Shown: positions 45,053 through 52,584 of the stretch, piece by piece
Layout of the letters: each line of letters opens with the position of its first letter
Position numbering within the stretch: position 1 is the first letter of the stretch
Assembly (NCBI GenBank): GCA_020161655.1
Contig: JAIUPC010000014.1
Location: 1 to 64,000 of the forward strand
Length of the DNA: 64,000 nt
From: Pseudomonadota bacterium
Lineage (GTDB): Bacteria; Pseudomonadota; Alphaproteobacteria; Rhodobacterales; Rhodobacteraceae
Reading direction: 5' to 3'
Notes under the pieces: generated by a model
Seen by the model: the letters and a program-made list of their open reading frames with translations, nothing else
Told to the model about the DNA's origin: nothing
Databases searched by the model: none
Translations under genes and position numbers: made by a program

Positions 45053-45652
45053 TCACGCCTCCAGTTCGGCATCCCAGTAGAGGTAGTCGGCCCAGCTGAC
45101 ATGCAGATGGTTCGGCGGGAATCGCCTGCCGGCGCGCTGCATGTCCTCGGTCGTCGGCTGGTGCGGCGGGTGGCGCAGATGCAGGCCCGATTGCGCCAGC
45201 GACTTGTTCGCCTTCCTGAGGTTGCAGGGCGAACAGGCGGCGACGACGTTTTCCCAGCTGGTGATGCCGCCGCGCGACCGTGGCACCACGTGGTCGAAGG
45301 TCAGGTCGCCCTTCGAACCGCAATACTGGCAGCAGAATTCGTCCCTCAGAAAAAGATTGAAGCGCGTGAATGCCACGCGCTTCTGGGGTTTGACATATTC
45401 CTTGAGGACCACGACCGATGGGATGCGTATGGCACTTCGTTGGCTTCGGACCACCTCGTCATATTCCGCGATGATCGTCACGCGGTCGAGGAAGGCCGCC
45501 TTGATCGCCTCCTGCCAGGGCCAGAGCGACAGCGGGTAGTAGGACAAGGGCCGGAAGTCCGCATTCAGCACCAGCGCCGGAAAGTGCCTCAGCGCCGAAG
45601 GATCGCGCACGAAGCTCGTCCTGAATTCGGTTTCGCCAACTAGATCGAGCAT
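45053..45652 (-). CDS. HNH endonuclease
   Basis: A 199-residue protein. The core is a zinc-ribbon HNH: DEFCCQYCGSKGDLTFDHVVPRSRGG then WENVVAACSPCNLRKANK, giving CxxC, DH (catalytic His), N and CxxC. An N-terminal domain of about 95 residues (LVLNADFRPLSYYPLSLWPW) is typical of stand-alone bacterial HNH proteins of this family. Substrate unknown; it may be a nicking or repair nuclease. Convergent with the I78 gene. Confidence 0.88.
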   Translation of the reverse strand: MLDLVGETEFRTSFVRDPSALRHFPALVLNADFRPLSYYPLSLWPWQEAIKAAFLDRVTIIAEYDEVVRSQRSAIRIPSVVVLKEYVKPQKRVAFTRFNLFLRDEFCCQYCGSKGDLTFDHVVPRSRGGITSWENVVAACSPCNLRKANKSLAQSGLHLRHPPHQPTTEDMQRAGRRFPPNHLHVSWADYLYWDAELEA

Positions 45653-45806
45653 TCGCGACTCCGTCCGTGCCCCGGCGCTTTGCCGGGCTCAGTGGGCGGA
45701 GGCCCCGCCCCTGCGTGATTCAACTATATCTGGCGTAGAGCCTCTGACAAGCCCCGCTATTTCGGGTACCCTTGTCGCGCAGTCACATGACAGGGAGGTG
45801 ACGGAC

Positions 45807-46223
45807 ATGACCGCGCCGCCGGTTCTCGGAACCCTCGAATCGAGCCTTTATGCCCGCGATCTGGGTGCCGCGGAGGCGTTCTATGCCGGAACGCTCGGGC
45901 TTGGCGTGGTCATGCGGCAGCCGCGCCGGCATGTGTTCTTCCGCACCGGGGCATCGATTCTCCTGATCTTCAATCCCGATGCAACCGCCGGGGGGCCGCA
46001 GCCTGATTCCCGCCTGCCGGTGCCGGGGCATGGCGCGACGGGGCCGGGGCATTACTGCTTTTCGGTAGCGCGGAAAGAATTGGGGCGCTGGCGGACCCAT
46101 CTTGAGGCGGCGGGCGTCGCGATCGAGGCGGATTTTCTCTGGCCGAATGGCGCGCGGTCGATCTATGTGCGCGATCCTGCGGGCAATTCGTTGGAGTTTG
46201 CCGAGCCGGCGCTTTGGGCGTGA
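45807..46223 (+). CDS. VOC family protein (glyoxalase/bleomycin resistance fold)
   Basis: A 138-residue protein from ATG 45807; GGGAGG at 45793-45798 overlaps the alternative GTG start. Two beta-alpha-beta-beta-beta modules: SSLYARDLGAAEAFYAGTLG and GHYCFSVARKELGRWRTHLE, ending IYVRDPAGNSLEFAEPALW. Metal ligands may be the His in GHYCFSV and the Glu in LEFAEP. VOC members are dioxygenases, isomerases or binding proteins; the reaction is unknown. Confidence 0.85.
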   Translation: MTAPPVLGTLESSLYARDLGAAEAFYAGTLGLGVVMRQPRRHVFFRTGASILLIFNPDATAGGPQPDSRLPVPGHGATGPGHYCFSVARKELGRWRTHLEAAGVAIEADFLWPNGARSIYVRDPAGNSLEFAEPALWA

Positions 46224-46233
46224 GAGGCGAGCC

Positions 46234-46341
46234 TCAGCGGCGGTCCCTGACGCGGATGCGGACCGGCTGACGTTCGGGCCGCGCGCCAGCAACAAGCGCC
46301 CCAAGGATCAGGATGGCCGCGCCGGCGATTGCGATGGTCAT
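46234..46341 (-). CDS. Small membrane protein (35 residues)
   Basis: A 35-codon ORF: MTIAIAGAAILILGALVAGA is a single membrane segment, followed by RPERQPVRIRVRDRR, a basic tail. GGGAG lies eight bases before the ATG, a good ribosome site. The gene lies in the gap between the VOC and esterase genes. The combination of one hydrophobic helix and a charged tail suggests a small inner membrane protein. Function unknown. Confidence 0.55.
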   Translation of the reverse strand: MTIAIAGAAILILGALVAGARPERQPVRIRVRDRR

Positions 46342-46393
46342 GGCGAAAGCTCCCACACTGTCTTAAGCAAAGTTAACCAGCCTGCCGCGGGAT

Positions 46394-47059
46394 TCAACCC
46401 CCCGGAAGCCGGTCTTTCAGGAAAGCGAGCGCGACCGACAGCCCATCGGGCGCGATCCCGTGGCCGGTGCCCTTCATGACATGGCCGTAGGTCTCGAACC
46501 CCGCGCCGGTCAGCGCCCGCCCGGCATTGCCCATCTCGGCAAAGGGCACCATCGGATCGGCGTCGCCATGGACGAGAAGGACGGGCGGTTTCGACCGGGC
46601 CTCCGCCTCAAGGCTATCCGGTTCCAGCAGCCGCCCCGAAAAGCCGACGATGGCCGCCACCGGCTTCGCCCGGCGCGGCAGGACATGGAGCGCCATCATC
46701 GTGCCTTGTGAAAAGCCGACGATGGCGAGCGCGGCATCGGGCTGCCCCGCCTCGGCCAGCCGCGCGTCGATGAAGGCGTCAAGGTCCTGGGCCGCACGGC
46801 GAAGCCCGTCGCGCGCCTCATCCTCGGAGGAACCATCCAGCCACGGGATCGGGAACCATTGCCGGCCAAAGGGATTGCCGGCGCAGGGTTCGGGCGCGTC
46901 GGGGGCAAGAAAGACCGTCCCCGGCAGATGCGGAGCGAGGGGATCGGAAAGACCGAGAAGATCGGCGCCATCGGCCCCGTAGCCATGCAGGAAGATGACC
47001 ATGGAGGTCGCCTTGCCGTTCCGCGCGGGCTTTGTGTCGAACTTCAACTCGCGAGTCAC
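46394..47059 (-). CDS. Alpha/beta hydrolase, phospholipase/carboxylesterase family
   Basis: A 221-residue enzyme with a GTG start at 47059 that overlaps the stop of the upstream glycosylase gene (GTGA). It has VIFLHGYGADGADLLG, the nucleophile elbow IVGFSQGTMMALH with Ser, LVHGDADPMVPF with the catalytic Asp, and GTGHGIAPDGL with the catalytic His. The family hydrolyses carboxylic or thioesters of short to medium chains. Last gene of the MocR-glycosylase-esterase operon. Confidence 0.9.
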   Translation of the reverse strand: MTRELKFDTKPARNGKATSMVIFLHGYGADGADLLGLSDPLAPHLPGTVFLAPDAPEPCAGNPFGRQWFPIPWLDGSSEDEARDGLRRAAQDLDAFIDARLAEAGQPDAALAIVGFSQGTMMALHVLPRRAKPVAAIVGFSGRLLEPDSLEAEARSKPPVLLVHGDADPMVPFAEMGNAGRALTGAGFETYGHVMKGTGHGIAPDGLSVALAFLKDRLPGG

Positions 47060-47685
47060 CTCGTCCCCTCCCGTCCCTTGATGTGCCGGTAGTAGGCCCA
47101 GAGCGCCCGGGCCGCAACCGCCCGCCAAGGCCGCCAGGGCGCTGAAATCGCGTCCATCTCAGGGGCGGCGGGTCGCTGAGGCAGGTCGAAGAGGTGGCGC
47201 GCGGCTTCCTGCAGGGCGAGGTCGCCCGAAGGAAAGACATCCGCGCGGCCAAGCGCGGAAAGCAGGTAAAGATCGGCGGTCCAGCGCCCGACCCCCTTGA
47301 GCGCCGTCAGGGCGGCGGTCACATCCTTATCTGGCAAAGCACGCAGGGCGCCATAGTCCGGCGCGGCGGAGGCGATGGCGCGAAGGTAGGCGATCTTCGG
47401 GCGCGACAGGCCGCAGGCGGCAAGCTCTTCCGGCGCAGCACGCGCCACCCGCTCCGCCCGGTCAAAGCCCTCAGCAGCAAGCCGCCCGTGGATCGCGGCG
47501 GCGGAAGCGGTTGAGACCTGCTGGCTGACGATCATGTCGAGAAGGGCCGCAAACCCGTCCGGGCGGCGGCGCAAAGGCAGGGTGCCGGTCAGGTCGAGAA
47601 CCACGGCAAAGCGCGGCTCGACGTCGGCAAGAAAGGCCGCGCCCTCGGCCAGATCGGCCTCGGTTTCGATGGTGCGGAGGCTCAA
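47056..47685 (-). CDS. DNA-3-methyladenine glycosylase II family protein
   Basis: A 209-residue HhH-GPD glycosylase. A TTG start at 47685 (LSLRTIETEADL) is the best option, five bases after the MocR stop; no ATG fits. It shows DMIVSQQVSTASAAAI, the hairpin-helix-hairpin LTALKGVGRWTADLYLL, and FPSGDLALQEAARHLF with the catalytic Asp. It removes alkylated bases in base excision repair. The start and direction place it in an operon with a MocR regulator and an esterase. Confidence 0.88.
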   Translation of the reverse strand: MSLRTIETEADLAEGAAFLADVEPRFAVVLDLTGTLPLRRRPDGFAALLDMIVSQQVSTASAAAIHGRLAAEGFDRAERVARAAPEELAACGLSRPKIAYLRAIASAAPDYGALRALPDKDVTAALTALKGVGRWTADLYLLSALGRADVFPSGDLALQEAARHLFDLPQRPAAPEMDAISAPWRPWRAVAARALWAYYRHIKGREGTR

Positions 47686-47689
47686 GGGC

Positions 47690-49108
47690 TCAGACCGGCA
47701 GATCGCCGGGCGGATTGCGCAGAAGCCGTGCGAGGCGATTGAGTGCCGCGACATACTCAGCCTCCGGCACATCGGCGACCAGCGCCATCCGCACCGCATT
47801 CGGCGCGCGCCCGTCAACCAGCGCATATTCATCGGCCGAGCGTATCACGACGCCGTTCGCCTCAGCCTCGCGCGCGAAGGTCGAGGCGCGCCAGCCCTGC
47901 GGCAGCCTGAGCCAGACGAAGGCCAGCCCGCGCTGCCAGCTCAGGTCGAAACTGCCAAGCACGTTCAGCATGAGTTCAAGCCGGCTGTCGAACACCGCCT
48001 GAATCTCGCCGCGCAGCCGGTCCGCCTCGCCGGACAAGAGGAGCGCCTCGACGATGTCGGTGATCGGGCGCGGCAGGCCGAAGTAGGAGTTCTGCGCCGC
48101 GAGCCGCCCGGCCTCGCCGAGATCGGTCGGGCAGACGATGCAGCCGAAGCGAAGCCCGGCGGCGAAGGATTTGGAAATGCTGGTCACATGCCAGCTTCGT
48201 TCCGGCGCGAGCGCGCGCAAGGACGGCAGGCTGGCCTTGCCGACGGAATAGCAATCATCCTCGATGATCTGGAGGTCGTGCCGCCGCGCGACCTTCACGA
48301 TTTCCACCCGCCGCTCAAGCGACATCCGCACCGTCGTCGGGTTCTGCGCCTCGGTGGTGATGAGAACGATCCGCGCGCCGGAATGGCGGCAAGCGGCATC
48401 CAAGGCCTCGGCCGACAGCCCCTCACCATCGAGCGCGACCGGCACCACATCGGCCCGGTTCAGCCGCGCGGCATGGCGGAAACCGGGATAGGCCAGTTCC
48501 TCGCACATCACATGCGGGCGGCTGCCCTTCAGACAGCATTGCAGCGCCAGCATGATGGCGGCCTGCCCGCCTTGTGTCAGTACAATGTCGTCGCCGGTGA
48601 TGGCGCCCAGATCACGCTCATCCAGCCAGCGCACGAGGGCGTCGCGCACGACGCCGTCGCGGCGCAGGCCCTGATAGCCGAGAAGGTCAAGATCCTCGCG
48701 CCCCGCCATCTCGGCCAGCACGGCCCGGACGGCGGCGGTCTGCCCGACTTCGGGCAGTTGCGGGCTGCGGAGGTCGATCATCGGTATCTCGCCGGAGGAC
48801 GGGCGGCGGGCAAATTGCTTCGGTTCGGAGATCAGCGGCAGGTTGGCGCCAAAGCGCGGGCGGGCGGAGGCGACGAAGGTGCCGCGCCCGACGGCGGCAT
48901 CGAGTAGCCCTTCCTGCGTGACCATCTGATAGGCGCGCGACACCGTGCCCGGCGTCACGCCCAGTTTCCACGCCAGATCACGCACTGGCGGCAGCCGCGT
49001 GCCCTGCGCCAGCTCGCCGCTGCGGATGTCGTTCCTGAGGACATGAGCCAGCGCGAGGTACTTCGGACCGCCGAACTCGGTCAGGTCAGGTTGCCATTTT
49101 GTATCCAT
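47690..49108 (-). CDS. MocR/PdxR-type transcriptional regulator (GntR wHTH plus aminotransferase domain)
   Basis: A 472-residue fusion. Residues 1-90 form a GntR winged helix (YLALAHVLRNDIRSGELAQG then LAWKLGVTPGTVSRAYQMV). Residues from about 110 form a fold-type I aminotransferase domain with DDIVLTQGGQAAI, EDDCYSVGKASLP, and STIKSFAAGLR-like SISKSFAAGLRFGC containing the PLP Lys. The product is divergent from a DUF1127 gene and upstream of a DNA glycosylase gene. Such regulators sense PLP or amino compounds. The 49158-49173 repeat may be its operator. Confidence 0.88.
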   Translation of the reverse strand: MDTKWQPDLTEFGGPKYLALAHVLRNDIRSGELAQGTRLPPVRDLAWKLGVTPGTVSRAYQMVTQEGLLDAAVGRGTFVASARPRFGANLPLISEPKQFARRPSSGEIPMIDLRSPQLPEVGQTAAVRAVLAEMAGREDLDLLGYQGLRRDGVVRDALVRWLDERDLGAITGDDIVLTQGGQAAIMLALQCCLKGSRPHVMCEELAYPGFRHAARLNRADVVPVALDGEGLSAEALDAACRHSGARIVLITTEAQNPTTVRMSLERRVEIVKVARRHDLQIIEDDCYSVGKASLPSLRALAPERSWHVTSISKSFAAGLRFGCIVCPTDLGEAGRLAAQNSYFGLPRPITDIVEALLLSGEADRLRGEIQAVFDSRLELMLNVLGSFDLSWQRGLAFVWLRLPQGWRASTFAREAEANGVVIRSADEYALVDGRAPNAVRMALVADVPEAEYVAALNRLARLLRNPPGDLPV

Positions 49109-49157
49109 GACAATTCCTTTCTGGCGAGTCGCTCGCTAACATTGTACCCATACAGGT

Positions 49158-49173
49158 ATCAGATCAGTCTGAT
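49158..49173. promoter_or_regulatory. Inverted repeat ATCAGA-TCAG-TCTGAT, possible MocR operator
   Basis: A perfect 6+6 inverted repeat in the 87-base gap between the divergent MocR-type regulator and the DUF1127 gene. TTGTAC at 49143 and ATACAA at 49181 lie on either side. Position suits an autoregulatory operator for both directions. Confidence 0.4.
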
Positions 49174-49195
49174 TGCATCAATACAAAGGTGACTT

Positions 49196-49414
49196 ATGGC
49201 ACAGATCGTTCAAACCGCCGGAATGGCAGCCCTCAGCAAGCGGGGCGCAAAATCCTCCTTCCTGACCGTGGCGCTCCGCGCGGTGTCGGTCTGGTCGGAC
49301 CGTCGCCGAACCCGCACCGCGCTGACCACATTGACCGAGGCGCAGCTGCGCGACATCGGGCTGGAGCGTGAAGCGGCTTTGGAAGAGGCGCAGCGCCCCT
49401 TCTGGCAACCCTGA
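49196..49414 (+). CDS. DUF1127 domain protein
   Basis: A 72-residue basic protein. The C-terminal half carries DUF1127: VWSDRRRTRTALTTLTEAQLRDIGLEREAALEEAQRP, with RRxR and a LTEAQLRDIGL helix (split for reading). Small DUF1127 proteins in alphaproteobacteria are stress-linked and RNA-associated in some cases; function here is unknown. AAAGGTGAC upstream serves as the ribosome site. Divergent from the MocR gene and followed by a strong terminator. Confidence 0.88.
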   Translation: MAQIVQTAGMAALSKRGAKSSFLTVALRAVSVWSDRRRTRTALTTLTEAQLRDIGLEREAALEEAQRPFWQP

Positions 49415-49447
49415 GGCTACCGTCAATCCCCGACGGTTCCTCTTCCT

Positions 49448-49474
49448 GGCCGGGCCTTGTGCCCGGCCTTTTTT
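49448..49474 (+). terminator. Rho-independent terminator after the DUF1127 gene
   Basis: GGCCGGGC-CTTGT-GCCCGGCC followed by TTTTTT, so PhzF is probably expressed partly from readthrough or its own promoter. Confidence 0.93.
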
Positions 49475-49491
49475 ATCCCCGGAGACCCATC

Positions 49492-50304
49492 ATGCGCGAC
49501 TTCACGATCTATCAGGTCGATGCCTTTGCCGACCGGCTTTTCACCGGGAACCCGGCCGCGGTCATGGTGCTTGATGCCCCCCTGCCCGACGACCTGATGC
49601 TGGCCGTCGCCGCCGAGAACAACCTGTCGGAGACCGCCTTCGTGGTCCGGGACGGTGATGCATACTCGATCCGCTGGTTCACGCCCTCGCAAGAAGCGGC
49701 CTTTTGCGGCCATGCCACGCTCGCGTCGGCCCATGTGCTGATGACGGAACTGGGCGTCAACGGCCCCCTGACCTTCACGACACGCGAGGTCGGCACCCTG
49801 CGCGTCACCGGCAGCGATGGAAGCTACGAGCTTAACCTGCCACGCATCGACGCAACGCCGATGGAGGCGATCCCGCCGGCACTGGCCGAAATCATCCCTG
49901 GCGGCTGGGTCGAGGTGGTGCGGAACTTCGAGAATATCTTCGTCGTGCTGGCCACGCCCGAAGCCGTGACGGCCTTCGTCCCCGACGCCGCGCGGATTGC
50001 CGCCCTGGGCGAAGGCTGTCTTGCCGTCACCGCCGCTGGTGGCGCTGACCATGACGGCAATCCCGTCGATTTCGTGTCGCGCTACTTCGCGCCCGGCCAC
50101 GGGATCGAGGAAGACCCCGTCACCGGCTCGACCCATGCCACGCTCGCGCCCTATTGGGCCGGGCGTCTCGGCAAGGACGAGCTGACGGCCTTCCAGGCCT
50201 CGGCGCGCGGCGGCAGGGTCGGCTGCCGGGTGACAGCCGATCGGGTCTGCCTGACCGGACAGGCGGTGACCTACCTGAAAGGCAGTATCCGCCTGCCGGC
50301 CTGA
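49492..50304 (+). CDS. PhzF family isomerase/epimerase-like protein
   Basis: A 270-residue protein from ATG 49492 (MRDFTIYQVDAFADRLFTGN), shortly after a terminator. Signatures are GNPAAVMVLD, NNLSETAFVV with the catalytic Glu, RWFTPSQEAAFCGHATLAS, and EEDPVTGSTHATLAPYWA. The fold occurs in trans-2,3-dihydro-3-hydroxyanthranilate isomerase, but most homologs have unknown substrates. Nothing here suggests phenazine synthesis. Confidence 0.9.
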   Translation: MRDFTIYQVDAFADRLFTGNPAAVMVLDAPLPDDLMLAVAAENNLSETAFVVRDGDAYSIRWFTPSQEAAFCGHATLASAHVLMTELGVNGPLTFTTREVGTLRVTGSDGSYELNLPRIDATPMEAIPPALAEIIPGGWVEVVRNFENIFVVLATPEAVTAFVPDAARIAALGEGCLAVTAAGGADHDGNPVDFVSRYFAPGHGIEEDPVTGSTHATLAPYWAGRLGKDELTAFQASARGGRVGCRVTADRVCLTGQAVTYLKGSIRLPA

Positions 50305-50311
50305 TCCGCGG

Positions 50312-50566
50312 TCAGGCCACGGCCTCGATACCGATGGAGCGGCGCTTCAGCTCGGCATAGAGCGCTTGCAGGACGCGCGGCTGGTTGACCGCGTTCCGCA
50401 AGGCATCGCCAAGGACGCTTTCCTTGGCTTGCGTGCTGACGCGCCAAACGAGACGCCGCTTGACGCCGTCGTCATAGACGATCTCGACCGCGCCGGTCTT
50501 GCCTTTGCGCAGGCCAAGGTAATCGAAACCCCCGAAGGAGCTTTGGTAGGTGATGGGGAGGGGCAT
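50312..50566 (-). CDS. Small hypothetical protein
   Basis: An 84-residue protein starting MPLPITYQSSFGGFDYLGLR. It is basic, lacks membrane segments, and has the pattern VEIVYDDGVKRRLVWRVST then SVLGDALRNAVNQPRVLQAL. The ribosome site is weak (AGAGCAG). I do not recognise a family. The leader contains the two CTCTCAGG motifs described in the findings, so its expression may be regulated. Convergent with the PhzF gene. Confidence 0.55.
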   Translation of the reverse strand: MPLPITYQSSFGGFDYLGLRKGKTGAVEIVYDDGVKRRLVWRVSTQAKESVLGDALRNAVNQPRVLQALYAELKRRSIGIEAVA

Positions 50567-50865
50567 TTTCTGCTCTGTTTTATTGCCTCAATGCCTGAGA
50601 GATGCGGCAGTAAATTCTTCTGGTCAATCAAAACTTTACACACGGTTGCGTGAGCGAATCCGACTTGCCACAGGGGCGGACCGGCGGCTGTTGCCGGCGC
50701 ACTAGATGTCGCGGCGGCGCCTGTTCCGGCGCCCAGATCACGTGGGGAGGCCCGTGCCGGCGTGATCGGCGGAGCTTCGCCTGAGAGCGTTGCCCTGGTC
50801 CTTCGCCAGCCCGCCTGCCCGCGCGTCAGGCAAATCCGGCTCCAAACCACACGGCGCAGCAATGG
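50567..50865 (-). promoter_or_regulatory. Leader with two CTCTCAGG motifs, possible glycine-riboswitch-like element
   Basis: About 300 bases between the rpsI terminator and the small protein at 50312-50566, read on the minus strand. One motif set is CGAAGG...GGGCAACGCTCTCAGGC (around 50778-50802) between GGAGC and GCTCC arms. A second is GCATCTCTCAGGCA (around 50592-50605) followed by AACAGAG. Glycine aptamers carry GAAGG..GCAA..CTCTCAGG and GGACAGAG. The two motifs are about 187 bases apart, more than usual, and the P3b pairing is not clear. No gene in the leader is convincing. Confidence 0.25.
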
Positions 50866-50895
50866 AAAAAGGCGCGAGGTTTCCCCCGCGCCTTT
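50866..50895 (-). terminator. Rho-independent terminator after rpsI
   Basis: On the minus strand AAAGGCGCG and CGCGCCTTT pair around a ten-base loop, followed by a U-run (TTTTT), 25 bases after the rpsI stop. It separates ribosomal genes from the leader downstream. Confidence 0.92.
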
Positions 50896-50919
50896 CGATT
50901 CTGGCAAAGCGGTGACGGA

Positions 50920-51429
50920 TCAGCGCTTGGAGAACTGGAACGACCGGCGGGCTTTCGCCTTGCCGTATTTCTTCCGCTCGACGACGCGGCTGTCGCGGGT
51001 CAGGAAGCCTGCCGCTTTCAGCGCCGGGCGCAGCGCGGGTTCGTAAAGCTGGAGCGCCTTCGAGATGCCGTGCTTGACCGCACCGGCCTGACCCGAAAGA
51101 CCGCCGCCCGCAACGGTAGCCATCACGTCGAACTGGCCTTCGACATTGGCAACCTGGAACGGCTGGCGCAGGATCATCTGCAGAACCGGACGCGCGAAAT
51201 ACTTCGAATAGTCGATGTACTCGCCCTTGTTGTTGCGGATCAGGAACTTGCCCGAACCCGGCTTGATCCAGACGCGGGCGACCGCGTCCTTGCGCTTGCC
51301 GGTGGCATAGGAACGGCCAAGCGCATCACGCTCGGGCTCACGCGGGGCTTCGACCGGCGCGGCGGCGGAGGTGCCCGAAACGACCGACTTCAGATCGTCG
51401 AGGGTTTTGATTTCGTCGGCCATGCTCAT
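50920..51429 (-). CDS. rpsI: Ribosomal protein uS9
   Basis: A 169-residue protein, longer than the usual 130 because of an N-terminal acidic extension ([15 protein letters not shown]) as in many alphaproteobacteria. The S9 core begins at [16 protein letters not shown], has [15 protein letters not shown], and ends with the basic FQFSKR tail. The start at 51429 overlaps the rplM stop (ATGA); a second ATG at 51423 is possible. Confidence 0.97.
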   Translation of the reverse strand: MSMADEIKTLDDLKSVVSGTSAAAPVEAPREPERDALGRSYATGKRKDAVARVWIKPGSGKFLIRNNKGEYIDYSKYFARPVLQMILRQPFQVANVEGQFDVMATVAGGGLSGQAGAVKHGISKALQLYEPALRPALKAAGFLTRDSRVVERKKYGKAKARRSFQFSKR

Positions 51430-51890
51430 GCGCTCCGGGTGTTCTTCGGGTTCATCGACTTGACGTCGAGGACTTCAGGCGACTGCGCCTCGTGCGGATG
51501 CTCGGCCCCGGCATAGACGCGCAGATGCGTCATCTGCAGCTTGCCAAGCCGGTTGCGGGTGATCATGCGCTCGACCGCCTTCATCACCACACGCTCGGGG
51601 TGGGCGCCTTCCAGCACCTGCTCGGCGGTGCGGAACTTGATGCCGCCCGGATAGCCGGTGTGCCAGTAGTAGCGCTTGTCGGCGCGCTTGTTGCCGGTCA
51701 TCTGGACCTTGTCGGCATTGATGACGATCACGTTGTCGCCCATGTCCATGTGCGGCGTGAAGGTCGGCTTGTGCTTGCCACGGAGCCGGTTGGCGACGAT
51801 CGTGGCGAGACGGCCCAGAACGACGCCTTCAGCGTCGATCAGGATCCATTTCTTTTCGATCTCCGCCGGTGTTGCGGTGTAGGTTTTCAT
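51426..51890 (-). CDS. rplM: Ribosomal protein uL13
   Basis: A 154-residue L13 protein. It has [40 protein letters not shown], the [17 protein letters not shown] block, and [16 protein letters not shown]. First gene of rplM-rpsI. It binds 23S rRNA early in assembly. Confidence 0.97.
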   Translation of the reverse strand: MKTYTATPAEIEKKWILIDAEGVVLGRLATIVANRLRGKHKPTFTPHMDMGDNVIVINADKVQMTGNKRADKRYYWHTGYPGGIKFRTAEQVLEGAHPERVVMKAVERMITRNRLGKLQMTHLRVYAGAEHPHEAQSPEVLDVKSMNPKNTRSA

Positions 51891-51978
51891 GATCTGCCCT
51901 TGATCTTCGGGATCGCTGAAGGGCGCCTTTGCGGACGCCCGAATTCGGATGGGGGCTTTTCCATCATCGGGGGCGCGC

Positions 51979-51984
51979 AGTCAA
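51979..51984 (-). promoter_or_regulatory. Possible -35 element of the rplM promoter
   Basis: TTGACT on the minus strand, about 90 bases before the rplM start. The -10 at proper spacing is weak, a pattern I associate with alphaproteobacterial ribosomal promoters. Upstream lies an AT-rich stretch with GGTAT/ATACC arms near 52032-52045. The rest of the gap holds no gene. Confidence 0.3.
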
Positions 51985-52074
51985 GGGTCGTGGCGTTGAA
52001 TTAACTTAGCATATTCAATGTGTTGAAAAATAGGTATTTATATACCCCATCAAAACGGCTGCGCGCGCGCCCGC

Positions 52075-52098
52075 AGGATGGGCAATCCTGCCCATCCT
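52075..52098. repeat. REP-like palindrome, second copy
   Basis: AGGATGGGCA-ATCC-TGCCCATCCT, ten-base arms with a four-base loop. It nearly repeats the palindrome at 13138-13163. It lies six bases before the end of the thioesterase gene, so it may end its transcript. Confidence 0.75.
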
Positions 52099-52104
52099 CC
52101 CCCG

Positions 52105-52527
52105 TCACCGCACCGGCGGGATCGAATAGGTCATGCTCGACCGCGCAACCGGCGCATCCAGGCCCTCCGACCGGATCAGCACATCGCCGACCGCCAGCAC
52201 CTTGCCAAGCTTCAAAAGCCGCGCCTCGCCGAGAAGGTCGACGCCCGCCGCAGGCTTGCGCAGGAAGTCGATGCTGCCGTTCGTGGTGACGGCGAGCGCC
52301 ACCGGCCCGATCCGGGCGAGGATCGCAAGGTAGATCGCCACATCCGCCAGCCCGAACATGGTGGGGCCGGATATTGTGCCGCCCGGTCTTAGGTGCCGCT
52401 CTGCCACCCGCAGCCGCATGACGATGCCATCGGGGGTCAGCCTCTCGACATGGAAGTCGTCCGCCGCCTGCGGAAAGGCGCGGTGCATGAACTCGGTCAG
52501 TTCCGCCTCGGTCATGATCGGTGTCAT
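52105..52527 (-). CDS. PaaI-type hotdog thioesterase
   Basis: A 140-residue protein from ATG 52527 (MTPIMTEAELTEFMHRAFPQ), with GGAGGG just upstream. The hotdog core is HLRPGGTISGPTMFGLADVAIYLAI and VTTNGSIDFLRKPAAG; the GG and FGLAD blocks carry the catalytic residues in related enzymes. It probably hydrolyses acyl-CoA thioesters. Divergent from an enoyl-CoA hydratase gene. Confidence 0.85.
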   Translation of the reverse strand: MTPIMTEAELTEFMHRAFPQAADDFHVERLTPDGIVMRLRVAERHLRPGGTISGPTMFGLADVAIYLAILARIGPVALAVTTNGSIDFLRKPAAGVDLLGEARLLKLGKVLAVGDVLIRSEGLDAPVARSSMTYSIPPVR

Positions 52528-52584
52528 CTTCCCTCCCGCTCCGCCCCGGCCTAGACTTTTGAGGAAGCCGGGAGGAATGACAAG

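Noticed and set aside
49492..50304. Phenazine biosynthesis cluster
   Set aside because: Only a PhzF-fold protein is present; no other phenazine genes are nearby, and the fold is common in unrelated contexts.
50592..50605. TPP riboswitch on the plus strand (CTGAGAGATG)
   Set aside because: The matching ACCTGATC..AATGCCAGCG half is absent and no thiamine gene lies downstream; the motif fits better as the reverse complement of CTCTCAGG.
50347..50907. 187-residue minus-strand ORF across the leader and small gene
   Set aside because: It overlaps the rpsI terminator and runs in another frame through the 84-residue gene, with no domain.
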